From positions 372,001 to 436,000 of the forward strand of contig JAPYXD010000686.1 in assembly GCA_030998225.1 (NCBI GenBank): a DNA stretch of 64,000 nt, in the 5' to 3' direction. The translations under genes were made by a program, and so were the position numbers. Source of the DNA: Diplolepis rosae (Eukaryota; Arthropoda; Insecta; Hymenoptera; Diplolepididae). The notes below the pieces were generated by a model that saw nothing but the letters and a program-made list of their open reading frames with translations, was not told where the DNA came from and searched no databases. The number at the start of each line of letters is the position of its first letter. Within the stretch, counting starts at the first letter, position 1. Below are positions 34,933-46,190 of this stretch, piece after piece.

Positions 34933-35016
34933 AGGCAAGAACCAGAAGCATCCACTTCTAACGATCAACCGGCTATAAAGATAAGCGTTTCCAAACCAAG
35001 TATAATTCCATCGATA

Positions 35017-37255
35017 ATGATATGCGCAGAAGGCCTTCAAAGCCCTGCTCGCATGATGATAGATACCGGTGCTGGTCGAAATTTGATTAAACAAAATTCC
35101 GTTAATCCTAATTTGCCAGTAGATGGAAAAACAGTGTTAAAACTTACAGGAATAAATAATTTACCACTTTTTACAATGGGACAAATACAAATAAACATTC
35201 TAGGATATCCAACAATATTGGATATAATTCCTAATGAAGTTCCAATAGATGAAGACGGAGTTCTAGGTTCAGAATTTTTTCGAGAAAATAAAGTCAATAT
35301 AAATTATGTAGCAAAATGTCTAGACATACAAAATAAACTATATCCATTTCAATCGACACAGATATTAACAATTCCAGCTAGAACAGTAACAACATTTTAT
35401 GTTCCAATCGAAAATACTGAAAAAAGCGAAGGTTACGTACCTCGGCTACATTTTAGCGAAGGAATTTATGCAGGAGAAGCAATTGTAAAAAATTGCAACT
35501 GTAAAGCTTATATCAAATTTGCAAATACAAACGAAATTTCAGTAACGATATCAATACCAGCTATTACTTTAGAAGACTTTGAAGAAAGAGATTTTCAAAA
35601 TGTAACAAGTCAATCAAGCAATTTAAAAAACTTCAGTGATGACGATTTATCTAACCAAATACTGAATAGCTTCTTAAAAACCGAAAATTTTTTCAACAAT
35701 CCATGCAGATTTTTTAACATAACAGGTGAAGAAAGAATAGAATGCATTAAAAAACTTCTTCGTTTGGATCATTTGAATCAAGACGAATACGAACATGTAG
35801 AGAGATTAATTATTAACAGTGCAGACAGATTTCAAATTCCAGGAGAACCACTTGAAGCTACTAACGTTTTGCAACATTCAATTCCAACTACAGATGATTC
35901 TCCAATTTTTTCAAGACAATATAGATTTTCCCCTGTTCATAAAGAAGAAGTTACAAAACAAGTTGACGAATTATTAAAAAATAAAGTAATAAAACCTTCA
36001 CAATCACCGTATAACACTCCAGTTTGGATTGTTCCTAAAAAACCAGACTCTAAAGGTAAAATAAAATGGTGAATGGTTCTTGACTTCATAAAACTTAATG
36101 AAAAAACAATCGGAGATTCTTACCCACTACCTAACATAAATGATATACTCGGTTCACTCGGATCTGCCAGATATTTTTCAGTATTTGATTTAGCTACTGG
36201 TTTTCAACATATAAAGATGGACCCTAAAGACTCTCATAAAACTGCATTTTCTACACCTCACGGCCATTATGAATTTGATAGAATGCCCTTTGGTTTAAAA
36301 ACCGCCCCGGCAACATTTCAAAGGTTAATGGATATTACTTTAACTGGATTAATAGGACAGAACTCTTTGTATATCTTGACGACATAGTCATATTTGCTGA
36401 TACACTAGAGGAACATGAGAAAAAATTTAATAATTTAACACAACGTCTTCGAAAAGCAAACCTTCATTTACAACCAGACAAATGTGAATTTCTACGACCT
36501 GAGATAGGATATTTAGGTCATATAATTGATAAAAATGGAGTTCGACCGGACGCCAAAAAAATAATAGCCGCAAAAGAATTTCCAGTTCCAAAAACACAAA
36601 AGAATGTTAAACAATTTTTAGGATTAGCAGGATATTATCGTAGATTTATCGAAGAATTTTCCAAAATTGCCAATCCTCTTAATCAGCTTCTAAAAAAGGA
36701 TACCCCTTTCATATGGACCGATAAACAGCATACAGCTTTCGATATTTTAAAATCAAGATTATGTGAAGAACCACTTTTACAAAGACCCGATTTTTCGCAA
36801 CCCTTTGTTCTCACAACAGATGCCTCAGGATACGCAATAGGAGGTATATTATCACAAGGTAAAATAGGCAAGGATAAGCCAATAGCATATGCTTCACGCA
36901 GTCTAAGTGACACTGAGAAAAAATATGACACATATGAAAAAGAAGCACTTGCAATAATATTTTGTGTTACGCATTTCCGTCCTTATTTATATGGAAGAAA
37001 ATTTACCCTAGTAACTGATCATAAACCACTAGTTTGTTTTCAAAATTCTAAGGACCCTTGCTCACGAGTTTCGCGCTGGAGGTTAAAACTCGCTGAATAT
37101 GATTTTGATGTAGTATACAAGGCAGGAAAAACGAATGTCAGTGCAGACGCTGTTTCAAGAAACCCTATTATTAATGAAGAAAGATCAAGAAATTTACACG
37201 AAGATGATGATGATACCTTTGTGAAATCTCAGGAAAAAATGAATCTTGAGAATTA
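35017..37255 (+). pseudogene. Element B protease, reverse transcriptase, RNase H
   Basis: Protease: MMIDTGAGRNLIK from residue ~12. RT: FSRQYRFSPVHKEEV, YNTPVWIVPKK, then a TGA at 36070-36072 where A has an Arg codon, then LPNINDILGSLGSARYFSVF and MPFGLKTAPATFQ. A single G lost near 36357 shifts the frame just before FVYLDDIVIFAD, which keeps both catalytic Asp. RNase H follows at about 36790-37160 (LTTDASGYAIGGIL, KEALAIIFCV, TDHKPLV) and ends DAVSRNP. Two lesions therefore inactivate Pol, but each domain is recognisable and otherwise full length. Confidence 0.85.
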
Positions 37256-37601
37256 ATTAGAATAAGAATAAGAATAAGAATGGAGAATAAGAATTAATCA
37301 AGAAAATAATATCAAAGAAGGAAATACTTCGAAAAATAAATATTTTAATTCAGTATTCGCCGAAGATGATGCGAATGACTTTAGTGAAACTTCAGAAGGA
37401 CCAATATTCGATGTTAATTTGAGGTTATCGGATATTTTCAAAGGAATCGTAAATGAGAAATTACTTAACGAAATTAATAAAGATATAGTCAAATATAAAA
37501 ATTTATTTAAACTACTATCTTTAAAACTTCCTGCTATAAATTATGAAAACTCGCCATGGAAAACCATGACTACTAGGGGTAAAAAGAAAAAGTAAGAACA
37601 A
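37256..37601 (+). pseudogene. Element B Pol linker, broken part
   Basis: Short GAATAA repeats at 37258-37300 interrupt the frame. Beyond them residual coding resembles an acidic segment and reaches the AT-hook region (ENSPWKTMTTRGKKKK) with a TAG just before it. Part of the ~1.3-kb spacer between RNase H and integrase. Confidence 0.45.
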
Positions 37602-38606
37602 ATGAAAAATTCAAATCAGCATAAAAATCAAGAAAATTTAAATCAACATGAAATCCAAGAAAAATTAGATGAAAATTTTTCTTCTAAACCTCTTGTTAAA
37701 AAACCTCGAGGTAGGCCAAGAAAAAATCTACTTACAAATTTAAAAATTATTCCCTCTCAAACAAAAAGAAAGAGAAGAAGACCAAGAAAACAAATATATG
37801 AAAATGAATTACCAGAAATAAATATGCAGAAAGGAAGCCGAACAAAAGTAAAATCAGATTCCGACTCTGATCCTGATTCTGATCCTGAATATTTGGACTA
37901 TTTAAAGGAAATCCAAGCAAAAAATAAAAGAAATGAAAATGGCAAAAATCCTAAACAATTTATTATACCTTAAGAAGAAAAGAGCGAAAATTATTTTTCA
38001 ACTTCTGAAGACGAAGTAATTGATATGGAACCTGAAGAAAAAGAGAGCTCTGAAAGCTCTTGTATTGAAGAAATTTTTGAAAATAAAAATATCGAAGACA
38101 CTTTTAATGAACGAAATTATGAAATAAACAAAAATCGACATATAGAAACCAGGCAAAATCTCATAAATGGTAATAATTCAGAATTCGAAGAAAACCGTCC
38201 ACCCCCAGAACCCCCTCCACTCAACTCAAAATCTACCAGGCAAATTTTAATGAATGAAAATATCGTTGAATGTCGCGATCAATTAACAATGCGAAAAGAT
38301 AATTATGTATATTTTGTTACAACAAATGGAAATCCTCGAGATAATGGATCAAAAAGTCTAGAAAAACGTGGAACCTTACCAAAATTCAAAAACTTACAGA
38401 AGGGAACAGCGAAAGAAATTAAAAAAGGAAACTATTATCATTTTGCTCTTCCGATTGAAGGAGAAATTCAAGACAATTTATCTGAAACCTTGATTAATAT
38501 AAAATTGTCAATTTATTCATTACACGAATTATCTCAAAAATTGAATTTACGATCAATTAGTATTTCAAAGACTTCAAAAATCAAATTATTGTTTGTAATG
38601 GCATAA
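37602..38606 (+). pseudogene. Element B Pol linker: AT-hooks and macro-like segment
   Basis: From 37602 the frame carries KKPRGRPRKNL and a second hook decayed to KRKRRRPRKQI, then an acidic Asp/Ser/Glu tract with one TAA at 37971-37973. From 38025 it runs open to 38606 and includes NYVYFVTTNGNPRDNGSKSL (about 38304-38360) and HFALPIEGE ... LNLRSISISKTSK. The N-x-V-x-F-V ... G-x-x-x-D-x-G pattern followed by a helix and a SISIS strand resembles a macro domain, which binds ADP-ribose. That is my inference and needs a profile search. Host gypsy elements commonly have a short tether here, not 450 residues. Confidence 0.55.
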
Positions 38607-39673
38607 CGCAATATCCAACAAAAGAACAAAGATCGCAATTAATTGAAGAAGCACACTCCTCAGCATTAGGAGGCCATAAAGGTGTCACAAAGACCTATAA
38701 TCGAATTCGCCAAAAATTTTTTTGGGAAAATATGAAAGTCGATATTTAAAAGTATATTCAAGGCTGTTTACAATGCCAAATAAAAAAGTTAGTTCGAGTT
38801 AAAACTAAAAATCCTATGGTTATTACCGATACACCCACTACTGCCTTCGAAAAAATATCAATGGATATTGTTGGTCCACTACCAGAAACAAAGTCTGGTA
38901 ATCTGTATATTCTTACTATGCAAGATAATTTTACAAAATATTCTCTGGCAATACCTCTTCTTAATCATCAAGCTGGTACAATAGCAGACGCATTCGTGAA
39001 AATATTTATTTGCATATTTGGATCGCCAAAAGGAGTACTAACGGATCAAGGCAGAGATTTTTTAAGCAATTTATTAAAAAGATTAGCAAAACGCTTTAGA
39101 ATCACACAATCTCGCACCACAGCTTTTCACCCTCAATCCAATGGATCACTTGAACGATCAGATCATGTCCTAGGTGAATATCTCAAACAATTTGTAGCAA
39201 AAAATTCAGAATGGGACGATTGGCTAGAATTAGCAATGTTTTCATAGAACACAAGTGTACACGAAGCCACAAAATGTACGCCTTACGAATTAGTTTTTGG
39301 CAAATTAGCCCGTGAACCCTGTAGTGAACCTCTATCACAAAGTGTAAAATTGCAAACCTATGATGATTATTTGATCAATTTTGTCACACAACTGCATGAA
39401 ATGCGAACACAGGCAAGAGAAAACCTCATAAAGGCAAAAGAAAAATCAAAATTGTACCACGACAGAAAAATAAATCCCTTGGAAATAAAAATTGGGGATA
39501 ATGCATTTTTATTAAAAGGAGGAAAAATTAAAAAGCTGGATAATCAATACACAGGACCTCACGAAGTTTTAGATGTACTAGGAAAAGGAAATGTAAAAAT
39601 CAACATAAAAGGAAAACCGACAGTAGTTCACGTCAATCGAATAAAAAGATCGCACATATATATACAAAATTGA
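38583..39673 (+). pseudogene. Element B integrase
   Basis: After a frameshift near 38600 the integrase reads IIVCNGITQYPTKEQ. The HHCC finger follows (EAHSSALGGHKG ... GCLQCQ). The D-D-E core is SMDIVGPL, VLTDQGRDF and PQSNGSLERSD, and the C-terminal domain has YTGPHEVLDVLGKGNVKINI to VHVNRIKRSH. In-frame stops occur at about 38747 (TAA) and 39245 (TAG). All catalytic acidic residues are present. It would join element cDNA to host DNA with a 4-bp stagger, in line with the duplications seen for A and B. Confidence 0.85.
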
Positions 39674-41300
39674 TTAACTGAATTTGAATTCAAACTTAAA
39701 ATAATATAAACTTCGAATAAAACCAAAGCGTTTAGAATAACTAAACCAGGAAATGTTTTAAACAAAAAGATACTTTGAAATTTTATTCTAATCATATTTT
39801 TTTTCTATTTCAGAGATTCGAGAAGCTCACTGTACCTTCAAATTGCAATGAAAAAATTTCAATATATTTCATGGTCTTTTTTTTCAAGAGCAAATTAAAG
39901 TTCTTAAACTAGCAAGTATTTGCCAAATTGATCAAAGTTTTTCAAGTTTTCTCTTCTGTTCAGCACAAACTAAAAATCTAATGTCATCACATAAAAATTA
40001 TACCTCTTTAAAATTCTAATAAATACTTTCTTTATATTTGATTCAATCATTTTTGTTTTTGTTTATTGAATATTTAAAAAACAAACTAATAACCTTTTTA
40101 GTAAGACAAATGCTAGTTTTTATTCGAATCAACATTTGATTTTATCACTTAAAGAAAAATATAAAAATATTTGCATTTTTCTTCTTTTTTGGATGAAAAA
40201 ATAGCCTTTTTATAACAAGAATAAATAAGCACTTCATAATTGGTGCCATCATAAATATAATTTCAGTTTTGATTTTCTTCTTGCAAGGGGACTTTTCTTG
40301 ATTCCCATCCTATTGGAAGAACAGTTTCTACAAATATTGAGTCTGTAAATGTAATCTGTGCGATGGCATTACAAAATTGTTATTGTAAAAATTGCTTTTC
40401 CAATAGAAATTAATGTGCAACAATAACAAATTGAATATTTACTATTCTTCATATGTTTCATGCACAAATAACTCTATTAATTTTACAAGAAAGATTAGAA
40501 AAACATTTAAAAGTACAAGAATTGTAGGAAAATCTATTACCCTGTTATTATGTAAAATTGTTTTTCTTATGATTATTTTACTCATTTAATAATACACCAA
40601 TGAAATTGAAGTTCATGAAATTAATTTTTAGAAACATGTAAAAGTAATAATAAGCAATAGCAATGCCATGTTTTGAAGAAATCAATTTTAGATTTAACCA
40701 AGTTTTTTCTCTTCAATGTACCAAGTTACAACGTCTATTAATTCGTATATGTAATCAACGATCTTAATATTATTTTAATCTGTATTAATATTATATATTT
40801 CAATTTCTTTTATGTATAATCAATAATTTATAAGGCTTTTTAGATTTTATTTTTACTAATGTATACATTTAACGATCGTAATTCTTGGAAATTACTCCTT
40901 AACATTTTATATCTAATCGATAAAATTTTACAATTTTTAATCTTCTTTTCATCAACAATCATCATGTTGTAATTTTAAATAGTTATTATCAATCAAAAAA
41001 AATTGCCAAATTACCTAATTACCACTATAACGTAAGTAATCAATGATTGTAATATTTCCAGAATTGTATCCTTTGTTATTACTATGCATTTATGTAAACC
41101 TCGTTATAAATTTTTAATTTGAAACAATAATTTAAAATGTTAATTCCTATGTATAAACGAAATTTTCTATGTTATGAATTGTTTAATTAAACTGAAAATA
41201 TGTACTTGATTGAGTAAGCATCCTGGATTAAAAATGTATTCTTCTACCGAAGTTTCGATCGCGGATCGTTAACTCCCCGCGTTCGAATTAAGGAGGGAGG
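39674..41300 (+). other. Element B 3' region with polypurine tract
   Basis: About 1.6 kb without a coding frame, homologous to 26773-27955 of A. No envelope gene can be recognised. The polypurine tract AAGGAGGGAGG (41290-41300) abuts the 3' LTR. Confidence 0.65.
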
Positions 41301-42239
41301 TGTCACGTCCCGCGACTCTACCGCCACAAGTAACAAGCAGATTAAGAAACCAATAAAGGGATCAAGACAGCATTACAGCGAGTGTGATTTTATCGACGCA
41401 AGTTATAGACAAATCTACAGATCAATAGGATGATCAATATGAAATTACCATGTGTCGTTATAATACCCACACATGATAACAAATCGACTGACCCAGAGAG
41501 AAAGTGAGTGAAGCCCTACAATACCAACACACTACCGTCACAACATGCGACTTGTAATAGCATGTGACTTGTAATAACATGCGACTGGTCATAGCATGTT
41601 ACTCGTCATACTTGACCTTTCAAAGTTCTATAAAAAGCGAAAGTTCCAAGAAAAGTCAGTCCAGTACCATCATCTCTACACCGCGAGTTCAGTTAGTTAG
41701 TCAACGTTCGATTTCTAAAATGTGACCAACGCGAGTCCAGTCCAGTGCCATCGAATCTATACCGCGAGTGCAATCCAGTCAGTCCAGCTTCTCCAGATTT
41801 CTACCGCTACTCAACCCGAATTCTAGCTCGGCGCTGAGTTCAACGACATTAGAAAGTGAAGGGGAATCGCCTTCCAAATTCTCTCGAAACTGGGATCAAA
41901 GAATCAACTAGATCAACCGTCTAGATTACGAATCTACTATACAACTGCAACTACCTAAAGATTACAAGTTACACTCAACTGACCACATTCGCTTACTGGA
42001 CTCATTTGATCATCAATCAATTCAACTCAGGATAACTAAAAAGGTATTTCTAATTTTGATTCTATTTTACATTTCCATGGTGCTTACCTGATAAAATTTC
42101 AATTGTCAATAAATATATTTTATACCTAACCCTTCTCAATCACTGACTATTCCTCATCCCTTAGAGAGGATCCTTCTGATCCTGACATAAAACGAGGAGA
42201 TCTTTTTAAAAAGACAAATGTTACGTTTCTGACGTAACA
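41301..42239 (+). repeat. 3' LTR of B
   Basis: 939 bp, TGTCACGTCC...GACGTAACA. Repeats of CATGCGACTTGTAATAG/CATGTGACTTGTAATAA occur near 41544-41580. TATA at 41629-41636. The part after the TATA box (GTCAGTCCAGTACCATC...) is shared with A; the part before is not. Confidence 0.85.
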
Positions 42240-43015
42240 ATGGAACCGAGTTGTTTTATTATTTCTATTATTTATAGATTCATCCATTTTTAAATAATCG
42301 GAATTTTTATTTCTCCGTAGTGCGGATGATGCTGCCAAATCTCTTTCTACGTTGATTGTGTCATTGATAACTTCTTTAAATGATTCCTTTGTTTTTACTC
42401 GAATTTCTAATTCAGGACGCAGACCGCGAATAAAGCATTGAATAACGTCTTTTTGAAGGTTCTGTTTGAAGGTATTATCTACTTGTCCATTATTGTTGAG
42501 TCTATGAACGTCTTCGATTCTGTTAGCAATCTCCTTAATTCTAGCTGCATACGAAAGTACGTTCTCTTTTTCCCACATATATAGTAGGTATTCCCTAATT
42601 CTCGTTGTAATTGATACACACTTTTTGCTGGGGCGTATACTCTTTTGAGTTTTTCAATTAATTCTTCGATATTATTATAAGTCGATCCAAAGATACATTT
42701 TATCGCTTCTACTGATAATTTACTTCTTAATAATCGTCCTAAATTTTCTTGAGCTGCGGGTGTTGGCAGCATTGCCTTTGCCTCATAACATCCTTCAATA
42801 AAATGAGATAATGGAATGTTACTTCCATCAAATAAGGGTACTACTTCTAACGCGTCGCGTAAAGATACTTGTCGATTATTAGGTAGGACTATTTCGTTGT
42901 TTCTAATTGGATTAACGTTTTCTGCAGGATTGTTGTGAACAATTTGTTCCATTTGTTCATTGTCGGTAGTATTATCGTCGCTATCGTTATTACTTAAAAT
43001 TGTTTGGCGTTTAAG
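42240..43015 (-). pseudogene. Element A gag, middle part
   Basis: Capsid-like domain: VPLFDGSNIPLSHFIEGCYEA, AAQENLGRLLRSKLS, YVREVY-type segment YAPAKSVYQLQRELG, and GLRPELEIRVKTKE. The frame is broken by a small lesion near 42580, where WEKENVLSYAARI resumes in another frame. It ends at the element B insertion. Unlike B, this copy keeps the codons at the position where B lost a base (PELEIRV). Confidence 0.75.
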
Positions 43016-43097
43016 AAAATTATAATAAAAGATGCTGGTTTACGATCAATGAGGGTCAAATATAAAGAAGAAAACTCTTTATAGTGTCAAAATTGTT

Positions 43098-43137
43098 GCG
43101 ACGTTTCGTCTGCTATGGGTTTACCATCTCATCAGGC
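43098..43137 (-). ncRNA. Hammerhead-ribozyme motif, left arm (decayed)
   Basis: On the minus strand CTGATGAG ... CGAAACGTC surrounds a central stem that no longer pairs well. Confidence 0.5.
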
Positions 43138-43725
43138 ATTATTAAATTAAAAAAACACCAAATATTAAAATTGTCACACCCAAGAAAAATAAACATTAAA
43201 TTAACTTAACATCCAGAACATACACAAAATTGTTAAAATTTTACCTTTATAAAAGAAGTTTAACTCATGATGAGTAATGTCGAGAAAATAAAATTATAAT
43301 AAAAGTCATGATTTACTTAATAAAATGAAGTGATGTCATGGAGTCGACGACACTTTTTCTACTAAATTATTACATTCAAACAGTTAACTTAAAATATCCA
43401 CAACAGTTATTGTAAACACAGAATTTGAAATGTAAACACACATCAGCTGGAAAGCTATCATGAATTTAATCTATTAAGTAATGAAAAATAAATTCTATTC
43501 AAAGTAAATATGTCTTCTTTTTTATTTATACTAAATTTATAAAATTTAAATGGATCGTCTCTGATGTTAATCTTTTTCGATAGTCAGAGACATAATATAC
43601 AATCTTGGTATTTTCCCAATCAAATTCATGGTTGAATTCCAATTGATGTTCACAGACTACGGATTAACTGTTTTTTTAATTTTTGTGTTCATTAATACGA
43701 ACTCTTAATGCTCTCTTAGATTCAC

Positions 43726-44005
43726 AAACAAATGGGAACAAACTAATATTGTATACAAATTTAATTGTAAAAATTGCACTGCGACTTATATTGGTGAATC
43801 TAAGAGAGCATTAAGAGTTCGTATTAATGAACACAAAAATTAAAAAAACAGTGAATCCGTAGTCTGTGAACATCAATTGGAATTCAACCATGAATTTGAT
43901 TGGGAAAATACCAAGATTGTATATTATGTCTCTGACTATCGAAAAAGATTAACATCAGAGACGATCCATTTAAATTTAATAAATTTAGTATAAATAAAAA
44001 AGAAG
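43726..44005 (+). pseudogene. Penelope GIY-YIG endonuclease fragment
   Basis: Reads IVYKFNCKNCTATYIGESKR and ALRVRINEHKN, then a TAA, then in the shifted frame VVCEHQLEFNHEFDWENTK and IVYYVSDYRKRLTSETIHL. The CxxC pair before YIG, the RxxxH spacing and the final Glu fit the GIY-YIG nuclease at the C-terminus of Penelope-like reverse transcriptases. No RT domain is left. Confidence 0.75.
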
Positions 44006-44383
44006 ACATATTTACTTTAAATAGAATTTATTTTTCATTACTTAATAGATTAAATTCATGATAGCTTTCCAGCTGATGTCTGTTTACATTTCAAATTCTG
44101 TGTTTACAATAACTGTTGTCAATATGTTAAGTTAACTGTTCGAATGTAGTAATTAAGTAGACAAAGTGTCGTCGACTCCATGACATCACGTCATTTTATT
44201 AAGTAAATCATGACTTTTATTATAATTTTATTTTCTCGACATTACTCATCATGAGTTAAACTTCTTTTATAAAGGTAAAATTTTAACAATTTTGTGTATG
44301 TTCTGGATGTTAAGTTAATTTAATTTTTATTTTTCTTGTGTGTGACAATTTTAATATTTGGTGTTTTTTTAATTTAATAAAGC

Positions 44384-44420
44384 CTGATGAGGTTGGCAAA
44401 CCCATAGCCAACGAAACGTC
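44384..44420 (+). ncRNA. Hammerhead-ribozyme motif, right arm
   Basis: CTGATGA (44384-44390), then a stem GTTGGC...GCCAAC with loop AAACCCATA, then GAAAC and GTC. The central stem is perfectly paired over six base pairs. Core sequence and position fit hammerhead ribozymes reported in Penelope-like terminal repeats. Activity not tested. Confidence 0.7.
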
Positions 44421-44526
44421 GCAACAATTTTGACACTATAAAGAGTTTTCTTCTTTATATTTGACCCTCATTGATCGTAAACCAGCATTTTTTATTATAT
44501 TAATATGGAGGGTGACACTACCATTT

Positions 44527-45021
44527 CTACAGTTTAAGAGAATTTTCTGATAAATTTGTTTTAGTTCTTTCTTCGACATTGTTTTTTGGAATTATCGCTG
44601 AACTAAGTAAACTTATATCTTCGTTGTCAATATAAGTAGTTTCGTTTTTTAATGTTTCGTCCTGATCAATTGATCCACAAATAATATTTGAATTAGTTTT
44701 TGAATTTGAATTAAGCCAATTATTCGAATGAGATAAATTGCTTGTTCCGGCAGTTTCGAATTGTTCAAACGTTAAGGTTTTCTCTAAAGAAATATTAACT
44801 AATTGCAAACTGATATTTGTTTTATCCTTGTTAAAAATATTTTCAAAATTATCTTTAGTTACCTTTTCCTTTACAGTAACTCTTCTTTTTGGTTTAAGGG
44901 GACCAGTTTGATTTTGTGCCACAAATTTTGCAAGTTCAATATTTTTCATAACTTGACTCTGTGTAATAGGATTTCCTTGAATTTGTGATTTCCCTAATTC
45001 ACTAGGATTAGGTCCCGACAT
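44527..45021 (-). pseudogene. Element A gag, N-terminal part
   Basis: Starts at 45021 with MSGPNPSELGKSQIQGN and runs 164 codons to the Penelope insertion after ENSLK. It is nearly identical to residues 1-163 of B gag, with substitutions such as DD to VN near residue 73. Confidence 0.8.
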
Positions 45022-46190
45022 AGGTTATTATAAAATAAAATTTACTGATACGTACATGGAGACACTTTTAAAATTGCAATACATAAATATTAATTTGGAT
45101 CAACAGAAAATTTTCTCAAATATCTTTCGTTTTAAAATATTTTAGTAATCAATAAATGTGATTAATAATTTGTTATTAGAAAATATGAATTGTCTCAATG
45201 TTCCGAGTCAGGAAAATTTATAATCATCAATCAAAATTCTTAAAATAATATACCTTAATTCTACCAATTTCCATGTGCTTACAGAAAAAATATTTATTTA
45301 GAATTTTTTCTGTTTCAAATTTATTATTATTAAAACTAATTTTGTTCCTTGTCTTACCTGGGATACTTGATATGTTTTTTTTTAAATAATTTTTTTTTTA
45401 TATAATTGTCAAATGGCATAGGTCATAAATGGGTTTTAAATAATTGTTACACTCACAAAAAATTTTTTGTTATATTTTTTATTATACACACATAAGCAAA
45501 ATTATAAATTATACAGAATTTAATTAATGCAAGATTGGACAATCCTGACTCAAGCACAACATCTTGGTCAATCTTTTGCAATTAAAAATATTCCTTTAGT
45601 TAACAGAGATAAAATAAAAATTTCAAACGATACTGTATGAGCACTTGAATTTTGCCTTACCCAATTGATCGTAATCAAATGGTGACCGTTAAACGAATCT
45701 AAAAAGGACTTATAGTCTCTTGTGCTGCTTTTTCTCGTTTTAACTCAAATTAAAACTTAGTCAACAATTTAGAATTAAAGAAGTACGAGATTAGACAGGC
45801 ATGACTCAAGCACAAAATCCTATGTAATCTCTGCACTTTCAAAAATTCCGATAATAAAATTTCAAATAAAATATGTCATTTGATCACTTAGGTTAGCCTC
45901 AATGTCAAATCCCTGCGTGACTCAACAGAATTTATTATATTTTAACACAGTTTGTACAAAATAACAAGAAATCAGGAAATAAAATAATATTTCGAATAAA
46001 CTAATTATTTAATCACTCAGGTTAGCCTCAAGGTCAGATCCCTTTGTGATTTGATAAAATTATTTTATTTTAACAAGATATGTGTATAAAATTTCAAATA
46101 AAATGAAATGATTATTTAATCACTCAAGTTAGCCTCAAGGTCAAGTCCTTTCGTGATTTCATGAAATTTATTTTATTTTAACCAATATTA
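45022..46190 (-). other. Element A leader with three tandem repeats
   Basis: Between about 45895 and 46190 three units of roughly 105-130 bp share ATTTAATCACTCAGGTTAGCCTCAAGGTCA and TTTATTTTATTTTAAC. The last unit abuts the 5' LTR, whose final 21 bp and primer-binding site are missing. Confidence 0.6.

Larger units (their letters stand above)
31753..42239 (+). mobile_element. Ty3/gypsy element B, nested in gag of A
   Basis: Plus-strand element starting TGTCACGTCCCGCG and ending GACGTAACA. It is inserted in A between ATTG (31749-31752) and ATGG (42240-42243), a 4-bp duplication with one later change. Internal coding DNA is very close to A, yet the LTR U3 is different. The 5' LTR is truncated after 412 bp and joins the leader directly. 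Coding frames carry several stops and single-base losses. Confidence 0.85.
43016..44531. mobile_element. Penelope-like inverted pair inserted in gag of A
   Basis: A 1,516-bp insert flanked by GTTTAAG (43009-43015 and 44532-44538), interrupting the gag frame precisely. It consists of two inverted arms (about 43018-43725 and 43794-44500) around a 68-bp spacer. The right arm encodes, on the plus strand, the end of a Penelope GIY-YIG endonuclease and then a terminal repeat with a hammerhead motif; the left arm is its mirror copy. Head-to-head truncated copies are known for Penelope-like elements. Confidence 0.75.
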
